From Rhodospirillaceae bacterium (GTDB lineage Bacteria > Pseudomonadota > Alphaproteobacteria > CACIAM-22H2), in NCBI GenBank assembly GCA_027490975.1, contig JAIXXA010000062.1, positions 1 to 39,194 on the forward strand: DNA of 39,194 bases, in the 5' to 3' direction. Under the pieces are notes generated by a model. That model made no database searches. It was not told where the DNA came from and saw nothing but the letters and a program-made list of their open reading frames with translations. A program made the position numbers and the translations under genes. The first letter of the stretch is position 1. Each line of letters starts with the position of its first letter. This document shows positions 1 through 7,541 of this stretch, piece after piece.

Positions 1-38
1 CTCTATCCTTCGCTGTCACTCGAAGGAGGCTTGAGCCC

Positions 39-302
39 ATGGATCGCCGTCTTTTCCTGACTGTATTGGCAACCTGTATCGTCGTTGCCCCGCTCGCCCA
101 GGCGCAGATGCGCGACGATATGCGCAAGCGCTGGGACGACATGGACCATCCGGCCCGCGAGCGCGCGATGGATCGCATGCGCGGGCGACATACCGAGCCG
201 TCCTACGAGCAAATGCGCGAGCGCTGGGACAAGATGTCGCCCGAGACGCGCCGCAAGATGATGGAGCGGCACACGCAAATGCACGGAGATATGCGCAGAT
301 AA
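39..302 (+). CDS. Small exported Met/Arg-rich protein, unknown function
   Basis: 87 aa, starting at an ATG 8 bases after a strong AGGAGG ribosome-binding site. Residues 1-22 form a signal peptide (MDRR, a hydrophobic core, then AQA|Q), so the product is probably periplasmic. The mature ~65 residues are highly charged and contain 11 Met. They carry an internal duplication: an MR[KE]RWD[DK]M block followed by PxxRxxxMxR occurs twice (about residues 26-46 and 58-77). The pattern resembles small helical periplasmic proteins with RWDxMSPExR motifs, but I cannot assign a family with certainty. It is the only gene at the left edge, and the gene downstream is convergent and 300 bases away. The Met and His content could allow soft-metal binding; that is inference only. 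Confidence 0.7.
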   Translation: MDRRLFLTVLATCIVVAPLAQAQMRDDMRKRWDDMDHPARERAMDRMRGRHTEPSYEQMRERWDKMSPETRRKMMERHTQMHGDMRR

Positions 303-364
303 GATAATTTTCTGTTTGTGTATATAAAAAGAACATGTTTCAATGAGCGCATCGTCGGCGACGG

Positions 365-380
365 CGTGCGCTGTTTGAAA
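365..380 (+). repeat. Copy A of a dispersed inverted element
   Basis: CGTGCGCTGTTTGAAA. Its exact reverse complement lies at 38920-38935. Similarity continues on the distal side (agtgaaaa here against the complement of tcttcaca there, 6 of 8 matching). Weaker similarity on the other side includes an AAT-[AG]-AGC / CATCG patch. A short GC-rich inverted repeat lies next to both copies. Function unknown. Confidence 0.6.
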
Positions 381-492
381 AGTGAAAAGGGAGGCGGGGG
401 CAAGTGCGCCCCTGAAACAGCGGCGAGATTCGCTGTTCTGCACGCGACGTTTGCTTATCTCCCAAGGACTTGACGCAAAAAACGTCGCGTCT

Positions 493-545
493 ATGTCGCG
501 TCCATGTTGCGCGGGCGGCGCATCGATGTCGCATCCATGTCGCGC
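493..545 (+). repeat. Two imperfect 20-base direct repeats
   Basis: Units at 493-512 and 526-545 share the pattern ATGTCGC-R-TCCATGT-Y-GCGC, differing at two positions and separated by 13 bases. A partial third unit (GTCGCGTCT) precedes them at about 484. They lie immediately downstream of phaZ, in non-coding DNA. They could be a protein-binding array or simple duplication; nothing in the sequence decides which. Confidence 0.6.
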
Positions 546-602
546 AAAAATTTGCGGTGGCCGGCTGCGGCGGTGTGCCGCCGGGGCGTCAGCGCTCCGG
601 CT

Positions 603-1829
603 TTATCGATTGTCGCGGATGAAGCCGCGCACCTGCGGCAGGATCTCGCTGCGCCACCGCTTGCCGTTGAAGATGCCGTAATGGCCGACATTCTTCTGCA
701 GCCAATGGCGGTGCTTGTCGCTGGGCAGGTTGTTGCACAGCACATGCGCCGCGTAGGTTTGGCCCACGCCCGAAATGTCGTCGAGTTCGCCTTCGACCGT
801 GAGGAGGGCCGTGTTGCGGATCGCGCTCGGATCGACCTTGCGGCCGCGCGAAACCCAGGTGCCGCGCGGCAGATCGTGGTCCTGGAAGGCGACCTTGATC
901 GTCTGCAGATAGAACGCGGCGTCGAGATCCATGACCGACAGATACTCGTCGTAGAATTCGCGATGGCCTTGCGCGCTCAGGCCGTCGCCGCGCACGAGAT
1001 GCTGGAACTGCTTCATGGCCGAGCCGACATGGCGGTCGAGATTCATGCTCATGAAGCCGCTCAACTGCAGAAAGCCCGGATAGACGCGGCGCATGAAGCC
1101 CGGATAGTTGGCCGGCACGGTCGACAGCACGGAGCGTTCGAACCATTCGATCGAACGTTCGGCCGCGAGCTGGTTGACCTTCGTGGGGTTCACGCGCGTA
1201 TCGACCGGGCCGCCCATCAAGGTCATCGAGCGCGGCGCCAAAGCGCCGTCGTCGGCCGACATCAGCGAAACGGCGGCCATCACGGGCACCGAGGGCTGGC
1301 AGACTGCGATGATATGGGTCTCAGGGCCCAGTACTTCGAGGAACTCGATCAGATAATCGACATACGCGTCGAGATCGAAGGGCGGGCCTTCGACGAGCGG
1401 CACGAGTGCGGCGTTGACCCAGTCGGTCACGTAGACGTCGTGGTCGGGCAGCAGGGCTTCGATCGTGCCGCGCAGCAAGGTCGCGTAGTGGCCCGACATC
1501 GGGGCCACGACCAGCACTTTGGGATCGTTGCGGGGCGTGGGCGTGGCGCGGTCGAAATGCAGCAGATCGCAGAAGGGTTTCGTGTGCACGACCTCTTCGA
1601 CGATCGGGCAGTCCACACCGTCGATCGTGACCTGGTCGAGGCGGAAGGCGGGCTTGCCGTAGCGCCGCGTGGCGCGCTCGAGCATCTCGGCCCCTGCGGC
1701 CATCGCGCGGCCGATGCGCGTGTACGACATCGGCATCAGCGGATGGCTGAACATGTGCTGGACGGTTTCGGCGGCCAAACGCACGGGCGAAAGCATCGTC
1801 TGCTGCATGTCGTAGAAATGGTAGAGCAT
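603..1829 (-). CDS. phaZ: Intracellular poly(3-hydroxybutyrate) depolymerase PhaZ
   Basis: 408 aa alpha/beta-hydrolase that mobilises intracellular PHB granules in the cytoplasm. It closely resembles Ralstonia-type PhaZa1 along its whole length. The nucleophile is Cys177 in VCQPSVP, as in that family, where Cys replaces Ser. The acid is in GELDDIS (Asp350/351) and the His is in GHYGIF (His383). Shared landmarks are APMSGHYATLLR, VYVTDWVNA, MGGPVDTR and VPANYPGF. I chose ATG 1829 (MLYHFYDMQQ) because family members begin with MLYQ or MLYH. A TTG at 1841 would extend it by 4 residues and overlap the cobB stop as TTGA. It follows cobB in the same direction and is the last gene of the cobA-lipoprotein-cobB transcript, an unexpected partner for B12 genes. 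Confidence 0.93.
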   Translation of the reverse strand: MLYHFYDMQQTMLSPVRLAAETVQHMFSHPLMPMSYTRIGRAMAAGAEMLERATRRYGKPAFRLDQVTIDGVDCPIVEEVVHTKPFCDLLHFDRATPTPRNDPKVLVVAPMSGHYATLLRGTIEALLPDHDVYVTDWVNAALVPLVEGPPFDLDAYVDYLIEFLEVLGPETHIIAVCQPSVPVMAAVSLMSADDGALAPRSMTLMGGPVDTRVNPTKVNQLAAERSIEWFERSVLSTVPANYPGFMRRVYPGFLQLSGFMSMNLDRHVGSAMKQFQHLVRGDGLSAQGHREFYDEYLSVMDLDAAFYLQTIKVAFQDHDLPRGTWVSRGRKVDPSAIRNTALLTVEGELDDISGVGQTYAAHVLCNNLPSDKHRHWLQKNVGHYGIFNGKRWRSEILPQVRGFIRDNR

Positions 1830-1837
1830 GTGCGGGT

Positions 1838-3169
1838 TCAAGCCTCAGAGTCGTCGAATGGGGTGCGGTCGATCAGATGGAAAAACGACCCGGCGAAATT
1901 GTCGCGTCGCAGGCCGCCGGAGTCTAGCGCATGTCCGCGCGCGTCGCATGTTTCGAACAGCGCATCGGCCGGATTTTCGCCCGAAACGGTCGAATAGTGG
2001 AATTCGTGGCCGCGAAACACCGTTCCCGCGGTACCGAACGGCGTCGCGAAGCGCAGCCGCATCCTCCGGTACCCCAGATGCAGCTTGCGCTTCGCAAACG
2101 AGGTGTCGATCGGCAGTAGGTCGAGCATGGCGTGGCGAGTGCCCGAAGCGTCTTCGAGGCTGCGGCCGAGCGTCATGTAGCCCCCGCATTCGCCGTAGAC
2201 GAAGCCTCGGAAACCACGCAGAGCGGCTTTGAACCGCAGGGAAGCGGCCAGCGTTCCGGCATGCAACTCCGGGTAGCCGCCGGGCAGGAACACGGCATCG
2301 GCATCGGGGGCTGGGGCCGCGTCGGCAAGCGGGCTGAAGAAGCTCAAACGTGCCCCCTGGCGGCGCCAGGAATCGAGCAGGGTCGGATAGGCGAACACAA
2401 AGGCGGAGTCTTTGGCGACCGCGATATGTTGGCCCAAGGGCGCGATCAAGTCGGGCGGCGCGGCGGCGGCGAGACGGCTCGGCCGGGCAAGGCCCACGAT
2501 CGCGTCGAGATCGAGACCGGCCGCGCACGCATCGGCAGCACGCTCGAGGAAGGGTTCGAGATCGCTCCGCTCGCCTGCCGGCACCAGGCCCAAATGCCGC
2601 TCCGGCACGACGAGGTCGGCCTGGCGCTTGACCCCGCCCAAAAACGCGACGGACGGGCAATGGCGCTGGAGGGCTTCGCGCAGCAGCGCCACGTGGCTTG
2701 CACTGCCGACCCGGTTGGCGATGGCGCCGACGATTCTGAAATCTTTGGCGGCGTTCTCAAAACCCGCGACCAAAGGTCCAAACGACGCGGCAAGGCCGCG
2801 CGCATCGACGACGAGCAGCACGGGCCAGCCGGTTTCGGCGGCAAGTTCGGCGGTGGCGGCGGTCCCGGCGGCGTCGATGCCGTCGTAAAGGCCCATCACG
2901 CCCTCGCACAAAACGAGGTCGGCATCGCGGCCGAGTTCGGCGACGAGGCCCGCCCTTGTGGTCGCCCGCATCGCCCACGGATCGAGATTGGGGCAGGGCC
3001 GGCCGGCGGCCGCTGCGTGGAAGGTCGGGTCGATATAGTCGGGGCCGACTTTGGCGGGGGCGATGCGCAGGCCCTTGCGCACCAGGGCCCGTGCCAGGCC
3101 CAAGGCCAGGGTCGTCTTGCCGCTGCCCGAGGCGGGCGCGGCGAGGATCAGCCCCGGTGTTGGCGTCAA
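1838..3169 (-). CDS. cobB: Cobyrinate a,c-diamide synthase (CobB/CbiA)
   Basis: 443 aa ATP- and glutamine-dependent amidotransferase that amidates the a and c side chains of (hydrogeno)cobyrinate. The N-terminal dethiobiotin-synthetase-like domain has a P-loop (APASGSGKTT) and the KVGPDYIDPTFH motif. The C-terminal class-I-like GATase domain has Cys328 in GECGGYM and His431 in GSFFHLID. Length is normal for the family. The start is TTG 3169, whose last two bases lie in the TGA stop of the preceding lipoprotein gene (TTGA), suggesting coupled translation. There is no ATG near the homologous N-terminus. It fits either the aerobic or the anaerobic branch, since CobB and CbiA are homologous. It lies in the cobA-lipoprotein-cobB-phaZ operon. 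Confidence 0.93.
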   Translation of the reverse strand: MTPTPGLILAAPASGSGKTTLALGLARALVRKGLRIAPAKVGPDYIDPTFHAAAAGRPCPNLDPWAMRATTRAGLVAELGRDADLVLCEGVMGLYDGIDAAGTAATAELAAETGWPVLLVVDARGLAASFGPLVAGFENAAKDFRIVGAIANRVGSASHVALLREALQRHCPSVAFLGGVKRQADLVVPERHLGLVPAGERSDLEPFLERAADACAAGLDLDAIVGLARPSRLAAAAPPDLIAPLGQHIAVAKDSAFVFAYPTLLDSWRRQGARLSFFSPLADAAPAPDADAVFLPGGYPELHAGTLAASLRFKAALRGFRGFVYGECGGYMTLGRSLEDASGTRHAMLDLLPIDTSFAKRKLHLGYRRMRLRFATPFGTAGTVFRGHEFHYSTVSGENPADALFETCDARGHALDSGGLRRDNFAGSFFHLIDRTPFDDSEA

Positions 3170-3474
3170 GAGCGGCGGTCGCCGGCGGTGGGCCCGCTCG
3201 ATTCGGAGCCGCGTTCGCGCCGCCAGCCGCGCATCTCCATGCAGCGCCGATATTCTTCGGCCACCACCGATTGGCCTTGATTGCGGCCGGCGTCGGTGGA
3301 GTAGGAGGGGCCGCGCTCGATATAGCCGTAGTCGCCCGCCGTGCGGCGGCATTCGCGCTGGTCGTATTCGAGCTGGCCCGCCGGCGCACTTTCCTTGACC
3401 CAGGACGTGCGCGATTCGCAAGCGCCCAAGGCGAGGACCGCGAGAAGGGCTGCCGCAAATGTCGGACGCACCAT
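3166..3474 (-). CDS. Small lipoprotein of unknown function
   Basis: 102 aa. The N-terminal signal ends in the lipobox LALGAC (Cys at residue 19), so it should be a lipid-anchored envelope protein. The mature part is hydrophilic, with paired Cys motifs (DQRECRR and YRRCMEMRGW), a pattern common in small alphaproteobacterial lipoproteins of unknown role. ATG 3474 is preceded by AAAGGA about 10 bases upstream. An in-frame ATG at 3492 would overlap the cobA stop (ATGA) and add KGKQH to the signal n-region, so either start is possible. It sits between cobA and cobB with stop-start overlap to cobB, so it is co-transcribed with B12 genes. No B12 function is known for it. Confidence 0.8.
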   Translation of the reverse strand: MVRPTFAAALLAVLALGACESRTSWVKESAPAGQLEYDQRECRRTAGDYGYIERGPSYSTDAGRNQGQSVVAEEYRRCMEMRGWRRERGSESSGPTAGDRRS

Positions 3475-3488
3475 GTGCTGTTTTCCTT

Positions 3489-4334
3489 TCATGCCGTTTC
3501 CGCCGTGTGGCGGTTGCCCAGACCCAGCGGGTCGGGATCGAGGATGCGGCCCAGCGCTTGGCCCTGCCAGTCGAGCCCGGCGCGCAAGCGCACGACCTCG
3601 CCGACCACGAACAAGGCGGGCGGTTCGATGCCGCTTGCGTGCGCATCGGCGGCCGCCTGGGCAAGCGTGGTTTCGACGACCCGCTGGTCCTTGGTGCTGG
3701 CCCGCACGACGAGAGCGGCGGGCGTGTCGCTTGCCCTGCCGGCTGCGATCAGCAGGCCCGCGATGCGGTCCAGATGTTTGAGCGCCATGTAGAACACGAG
3801 CGTGGGCGCGCCGTTGGCAAGGGCCCGCCAGTCCAGCCCGTCGGGCACGTCGCCGGTAACGCCGTGGCCGGTGACGAACGTCACGGCGTGGTTGGTGTCG
3901 CGATGCGTGACCGGAATGCCGGCATAGGCAAGACCGCCAATGCCCGACGTGATGCCCGGCACGATGCGGAACGGGATCGCGGCGCCGGCAAGCCCGAGCG
4001 CTTCTTCGCCGCCGCGCCCGAACACGAACGGGTCGCCGCCCTTGAGGCGCAGCACGCGTTTGCCGCTGCGCGCAAGCTCGATCAGGCGCAGCGTGATGTC
4101 GCGTTGTTTGGGGCTCGGTTTGCCGCCGCGCTTGCCCGCAAACCAGAGGCTGGCGCCGGCGCGCGCGAGTTTGAGGATTCGCGCATCGACGAGCGCGTCG
4201 TAGACGACGCAGTCGGCCTCGCGCAGCGCATGCAGGCCGTACAGCGACAACAGCCCGGGATCGCCCGGGCCAGCCCCCACCAGCCAAACGCTGCCGGGTT
4301 CGAAGACCGGCATTTCAAGACCGTGATCGTCCAT
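3489..4334 (-). CDS. cobA: Uroporphyrinogen-III C-methyltransferase (SUMT)
   Basis: 281 aa. It transfers two methyl groups from SAM to C2 and C7 of uroporphyrinogen III, giving precorrin-2, the branch point to B12 and siroheme. The tetrapyrrole methylase fold is shown by VGAGPGDPGLLSLYG near the N-terminus, GGDPFVFGRGGEE in the middle, and PGITSGIGGLAYAGIPVTHRD. Length matches stand-alone SUMT; there is no CysG-type dehydrogenase/ferrochelatase extension. It is the first gene of a minus-strand operon and is divergent from cbiD, with only 49 bases between the two start codons. No clear Shine-Dalgarno precedes ATG 4334. Confidence 0.95.
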   Translation of the reverse strand: MDDHGLEMPVFEPGSVWLVGAGPGDPGLLSLYGLHALREADCVVYDALVDARILKLARAGASLWFAGKRGGKPSPKQRDITLRLIELARSGKRVLRLKGGDPFVFGRGGEEALGLAGAAIPFRIVPGITSGIGGLAYAGIPVTHRDTNHAVTFVTGHGVTGDVPDGLDWRALANGAPTLVFYMALKHLDRIAGLLIAAGRASDTPAALVVRASTKDQRVVETTLAQAAADAHASGIEPPALFVVGEVVRLRAGLDWQGQALGRILDPDPLGLGNRHTAETA

Positions 4335-4383
4335 CGCTGCCAGTCTATCCGGCCCGGGCTTGCGATGCTACCCTACTGAAATC
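4335..4383. promoter_or_regulatory. 49-base divergent control region cobA / cbiD
   Basis: The start codons of cobA (minus) and cbiD (plus) are separated by only 49 bases, so two promoters must overlap here or lie inside the opposite gene. On plus, TGCTACCCT (4365-4373) resembles an extended -10. On minus, TAGACT about 7 bases before the cobA ATG is a weak -10 match. Neither gene has a convincing Shine-Dalgarno, so leaderless or near-leaderless transcripts are possible. The space is too short for a cobalamin riboswitch. Confidence 0.3.
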
Positions 4384-5469
4384 ATGGTCGAAGACGAACT
4401 TCCGCCCAAGCCTGCGGGGCCTTTGCGCAGCGGCTGGACGACCGGGGCCTGTGCCGCCGCCGCCGCACGTGCTGCCGCCGAAGCGCTCGCCACCGGCCGG
4501 CTGCCGTCGAGCGTGACGATTCGTCTGCCGCAGGGCCAAACGCCCAGTTTTGGCGTCGTGGGCGGTGTGGTGGGGGCCGACTATGCCGAGGCTGGCGTCG
4601 TCAAGGACGCAGGCGACGACCCCGACGTCACGCATGGTGCCGAAATCCGCGTTCGGCTCATGCGCAATGCCCCGGGCCGGGGCCTCGCTTTTCGCGCCGG
4701 AACCGGCGTGGGCACGGTCACGAAGCCGGGCTTGGCGCTGGCGGTCGGCGAGCCGGCGATCAATCCGGGTCCGCGGGCCATCATCGCAACGGCCTTGGCC
4801 GCGTACGGATCGGACTGGATCGTGACCGTGTCGATTCCGGACGGCGAAAAACGTGCCCTCAAGACCCTGAACGCGCGCTTGGGCATCGTCGGCGGGCTGT
4901 CGGTGCTGGGAACCAGCGGCATCGTCACACCCTATTCGTGTGCGGCGTGGATCCACTCGATCCATCGCGGCATCGACGTTGCCCGCGCCGAGGGTTTGCC
5001 CCATGTCGCAGCGGCGACGGGTTCGACCTCGGAGGCGTTTGTGAAGCGTTTCTACGCCTTGCCCGACTCGGCCCTGCTCGACATGGGCGATTTCGCCGGC
5101 GGCACCTTGAAGTATCTGCGGGTCCATCCCGTCGCCCGCGTGACGGTGGCGGGCGGCTTTGCCAAACTCGCCAAACTCGCGGCCGGGGCGATGGATCTGC
5201 ATTCCGCGCGCAGCCGCGTCGATGCGCGCTATCTTGCCGACCGGCTGGGCACGTTGGGCGCCGCCGCCGCGCTGTGCGAAGCCGCATCGGCCCCCGACAT
5301 GTCGGCCGGCGCGGTCCTCGGCCTTGCGCGCGCGGCCAATCTGCCGCTCGCCCAGCGTATCGCTGAAGAGGCGCAGCGTGTGGCAGCCGAGATCGCGGGC
5401 CCTGCCATCGCCCTCGACGTGCTGGTCGTCGACCGCGCGGGCGAATTGATCGGCCAGGCCGGGCCATGA
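4384..5469 (+). CDS. cbiD: Cobalt-precorrin-5B C1-methyltransferase CbiD
   Basis: 361 aa. CbiD methylates C1 of cobalt-precorrin-5B in the oxygen-independent B12 route. The family signature near the N-terminus is present (LRSGWTTGACAAAAARAA), followed by VVKDAGDDPDVTHGAEI, PAINPGPRAII and GSTSEAFVKRF. The start is ATG 4384, giving MVEDELPPK; an upstream in-frame ATG at 4360 would add eight residues with no support. The classical aerobic pathway uses CobF for C1 methylation, and no cobF is seen here, so CbiD is a diagnostic gene for pathway type. Its stop overlaps the cobK start (ATGA). Confidence 0.95.
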   Translation: MVEDELPPKPAGPLRSGWTTGACAAAAARAAAEALATGRLPSSVTIRLPQGQTPSFGVVGGVVGADYAEAGVVKDAGDDPDVTHGAEIRVRLMRNAPGRGLAFRAGTGVGTVTKPGLALAVGEPAINPGPRAIIATALAAYGSDWIVTVSIPDGEKRALKTLNARLGIVGGLSVLGTSGIVTPYSCAAWIHSIHRGIDVARAEGLPHVAAATGSTSEAFVKRFYALPDSALLDMGDFAGGTLKYLRVHPVARVTVAGGFAKLAKLAAGAMDLHSARSRVDARYLADRLGTLGAAAALCEAASAPDMSAGAVLGLARAANLPLAQRIAEEAQRVAAEIAGPAIALDVLVVDRAGELIGQAGP

Positions 5470-6203
5470 GCAAGCGCGTTCTCGTTCTCGGCGGCACCGG
5501 CGAAGCGCGGCTGCTGGCCGATCGTCTGGCCGCCGAAGGCTACGATGCGATCCTGTCGCTCGCCGGGCGTACGGCCGCCCCGAGCCTCAGTGCGGCCCGG
5601 ATGCGCAGCGGCGGTTTTGGCGGTGCAGCGGGACTGGGCGCCTATCTGCGCGCCGAAAACATCGCGGCCTGCATCGACGCCACGCATCCTTTCGCCGTGC
5701 GCATATCGGCCAATGCCGTTGCCGCGTGCGCGCAAGCAGACGTGCCGCGTGCGGCTCTGGTGCGGCCCGAATGGCAGCCGGTCGACGGCGACCGCTGGCT
5801 CTTCGTCGACGACGTTGCGGCCGGCGCGCGGCTGTTGCCGGCGATGGGGCGGCGCGTGTTCGTGGCCTTCGCCGACGGGCTTGCGCCGCTTGCCGTACTC
5901 GATCTCGACTTCTTGGTGCGGCGCGCCGAACCGGGTCCGGTCGATCTGCCGGGCGCGCGCATCGTCGTGACACGCGGTCCCTTCGAGCGCGAAGCCGAAC
6001 GCCGGTTCCTCAAGACCGAAGGCATCGAGGTCATTCTCGCCAAAGCAAGCGGCGGCGATTCCGCCCGCGCGAAGCTCGATGCCGCCCGCAATCTCGGTCT
6101 GCCGGTGGTGCTGCTGCGCCGACCGCCGCCGCCGCCGGGGCCGACCGTTGCAAACGTTGCCGACGCGCTCGGATGGCTTGCGATGCCCTCGGGAACTTCC
6201 TAA
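5466..6203 (+). CDS. cobK: Precorrin-6A / cobalt-precorrin-6A reductase (CobK/CbiJ)
   Basis: 245 aa NAD(P)H-dependent reductase of the corrin ring. The Rossmann-like N-terminus is [21 protein letters not shown], followed by ACIDATHPFAVRIS, the family hallmark around residues 65-80, and VTRGPF plus AKASGGDSARAKLDAA in the C-terminal half. ATG 5466 overlaps the cbiD stop (ATGA). Paired with cbiD, it probably acts on the cobalt-containing substrate. It is followed after 9 bases by the exported ankyrin-repeat gene on the same strand. Confidence 0.93.
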   Translation: MSKRVLVLGGTGEARLLADRLAAEGYDAILSLAGRTAAPSLSAARMRSGGFGGAAGLGAYLRAENIAACIDATHPFAVRISANAVAACAQADVPRAALVRPEWQPVDGDRWLFVDDVAAGARLLPAMGRRVFVAFADGLAPLAVLDLDFLVRRAEPGPVDLPGARIVVTRGPFEREAERRFLKTEGIEVILAKASGGDSARAKLDAARNLGLPVVLLRRPPPPPGPTVANVADALGWLAMPSGTS

Positions 6204-6212
6204 ATTCCAACG

Positions 6213-6773
6213 ATGCGTCGTTTCTTTCTTGCCGCTGTCGCCGTGCTGCTCGCCGTGCCGGCGCACGCCCAGCTCGGCATTGAAGTGCTGATCCGCCGCC
6301 CCCTTGCCGAGGCGGCACGCGAGGGCAATGTCGATGTCGTGCGCCAGCAATTGCTGGCAGGCGCTCCGGCCAACCAGCTCGATCTCGACAATCGCCCGGC
6401 CTTGTCGCTTGCCGCCCAGAACGGCAATGCCGAGATCGCCAAGATGCTGCTCGATGCGCGCGCCACACCCGATCTGCGCGACCGCGAAGGCCGCACCGCC
6501 TTGATGTGGGCGAGCGAACGCGGCCATGTCGGCGTCGTGCAGACCTTGATTGCCGGACGCGCCAATCTCAATCTGATCGAGCGCAGCACAAGTTCGACCG
6601 CTCTCATGCTGGCTGCGCGCGAAGGGCATTTGCGGGTCGTCGAAGCGCTGGTCCAGGCCAAGGCCGACCTCACGCCGACCGATGCCACGGGGCGCACCGC
6701 ACTTGCGATCGCCGAAGCGTCCAACCGCCGCAACGTCGCCGATTATCTGCGCCGCAACGGCGCTCCGCGCTGA
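6213..6773 (+). CDS. Exported ankyrin-repeat protein
   Basis: 186 aa with a signal peptide (residues 1-20, MRRFFLAAVAVLLAVPAHA|Q), so periplasmic. The mature part consists of about four ankyrin repeats: helix-turn-helix units with repeated RTALMWASERGHVGVVQTLI, TALMLAAREGHLRVVEALV and RTALAIAEASNRRNVADYL patterns. Ankyrin repeats mediate protein-protein contacts, and no enzymatic domain is present. It starts 9 bases after the cobK stop on the same strand, hence is probably co-transcribed with cbiD-cobK. It converges with cobM, leaving 3 bases between the stops. A role in B12 synthesis is not established. Confidence 0.85.
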   Translation: MRRFFLAAVAVLLAVPAHAQLGIEVLIRRPLAEAAREGNVDVVRQQLLAGAPANQLDLDNRPALSLAAQNGNAEIAKMLLDARATPDLRDREGRTALMWASERGHVGVVQTLIAGRANLNLIERSTSSTALMLAAREGHLRVVEALVQAKADLTPTDATGRTALAIAEASNRRNVADYLRRNGAPR

Positions 6774-6776
6774 CGG

Positions 6777-7541
6777 TCAGCGCTTCGCTGCCGGGCGCAG
6801 CACGTGGCTATGGTCGGCCGCATAGAGCCGGCTGTCGGCGGCATTGTCGGCGCCGAGGCCCGGCCCCACCAAAATGAGGGCCGTGCGCGTGAAGCCCGCC
6901 GCTTTGACCTTGTCGCGAATGTCGGCAAGCGTGCCCGCAAGAAACTGCTGGTCGGGCCAGCTCACCCGGTAGCCGACCGCAACGGGACAGTCGCTGCCGT
7001 AGAGCGGCGCCAATTCGCGCACGACTTTGGCAAGGTTCGCGATCGAGAGATGGATTGCGAGCGTGGCGCCGGTCGCGGCGAAATTGGCGAGCGTTTCGCC
7101 GTTCGGCATCGCCGAAGCGCGCGTGGCCGTGCGGGTGAGCACGACGCTTTGCACGATGCCCGGGAGCGTGAGCTCGGTTCGCAAGGCTGCCGCCATCGCG
7201 GCATAGGCGGGCACGCCCGGGATCACGTCGTAAGGAATGCCGAGCGCATCGAGCCGGCGCATCTGTTCGGCGGTCGCACCGTAGAGCGACGGATCGCCCG
7301 AATGAACGCGGGCCACATGCTGTCCGTTGGCGTGCGCCGCCGCCATCGCCGCGACGATCGCGTCGAGCGCCATCGGGGCGGTGTCGATCGCGTCCACGCC
7401 CGCCCGCCGCTCGGCGACGATTTCGGCGGGCACGAGCGAGCCTGCGTAGAGCACGAGGTCGGCGCGCTGGATCGCGCGCAGGCCGCGCAACGTGATGAGG
7501 TCGGGCGCACCCGGCCCCGCCCCGATGAAATCCACACTCAT
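6777..7541 (-). CDS. cobM: Precorrin-4 / cobalt-precorrin-4 C11-methyltransferase (CobM/CbiF)
   Basis: 254 aa SAM-dependent tetrapyrrole methylase. It starts with VDFIGAGPGAPDLITLRG, followed by LVLYAGSLVP, which is specific to the CobM/CbiF subfamily. It also has VARVHSGDPSLYGA and DVIPGVPAYAAMAAAL. It methylates C11 during ring contraction. ATG 7541 overlaps the stop of the cbiG-cobJ fusion (ATGA). It is the last gene of the cbiX-cobH-cobL-cobI-cbiGJ-cobM operon. With CbiX, CbiG and CbiD encoded nearby, the natural substrate is likely the cobalt form; that is inference. Confidence 0.95.
   Translation of the reverse strand: MSVDFIGAGPGAPDLITLRGLRAIQRADLVLYAGSLVPAEIVAERRAGVDAIDTAPMALDAIVAAMAAAHANGQHVARVHSGDPSLYGATAEQMRRLDALGIPYDVIPGVPAYAAMAAALRTELTLPGIVQSVVLTRTATRASAMPNGETLANFAATGATLAIHLSIANLAKVVRELAPLYGSDCPVAVGYRVSWPDQQFLAGTLADIRDKVKAAGFTRTALILVGPGLGADNAADSRLYAADHSHVLRPAAKR

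Larger units (their letters stand above)
303..602. other. Non-coding intergenic stretch with repeats
   Basis: 300 bases between the small exported protein gene and the end of phaZ, which are convergent. I see no convincing ORF. The left part is A+T-richer than its surroundings (TATATAAAAAG at about 321). It then holds a small inverted repeat, CGTCGGCGACG (352-362), a 16-base element shared in inverted orientation with 38920-38935, and a pair of imperfect 20-base direct repeats (493-545). No terminator with a clear stem followed by a U-tract was recognised. Confidence 0.6.

Noticed and set aside
1830-1841. TTG start for phaZ overlapping the cobB stop as TTGA
   Set aside because: It fits the local overlap habit, but the family N-terminus (MLYxxY) begins at ATG 1829; kept as an alternative only.
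504-1997. 497-aa plus-strand ORF opposite phaZ
   Set aside because: Antisense shadow of a well-conserved gene in GC-rich DNA; no recognisable protein pattern and rich in His/Arg/Ala as expected for such a shadow.
2132-3280. 382-aa plus-strand ORF opposite cobB
   Set aside because: Antisense frame across conserved cobB motifs, Gly/Arg-rich without domain features.
4335-4383. A riboswitch for cobA or cbiD
   Set aside because: Only 49 bases between starts and no B12 box.
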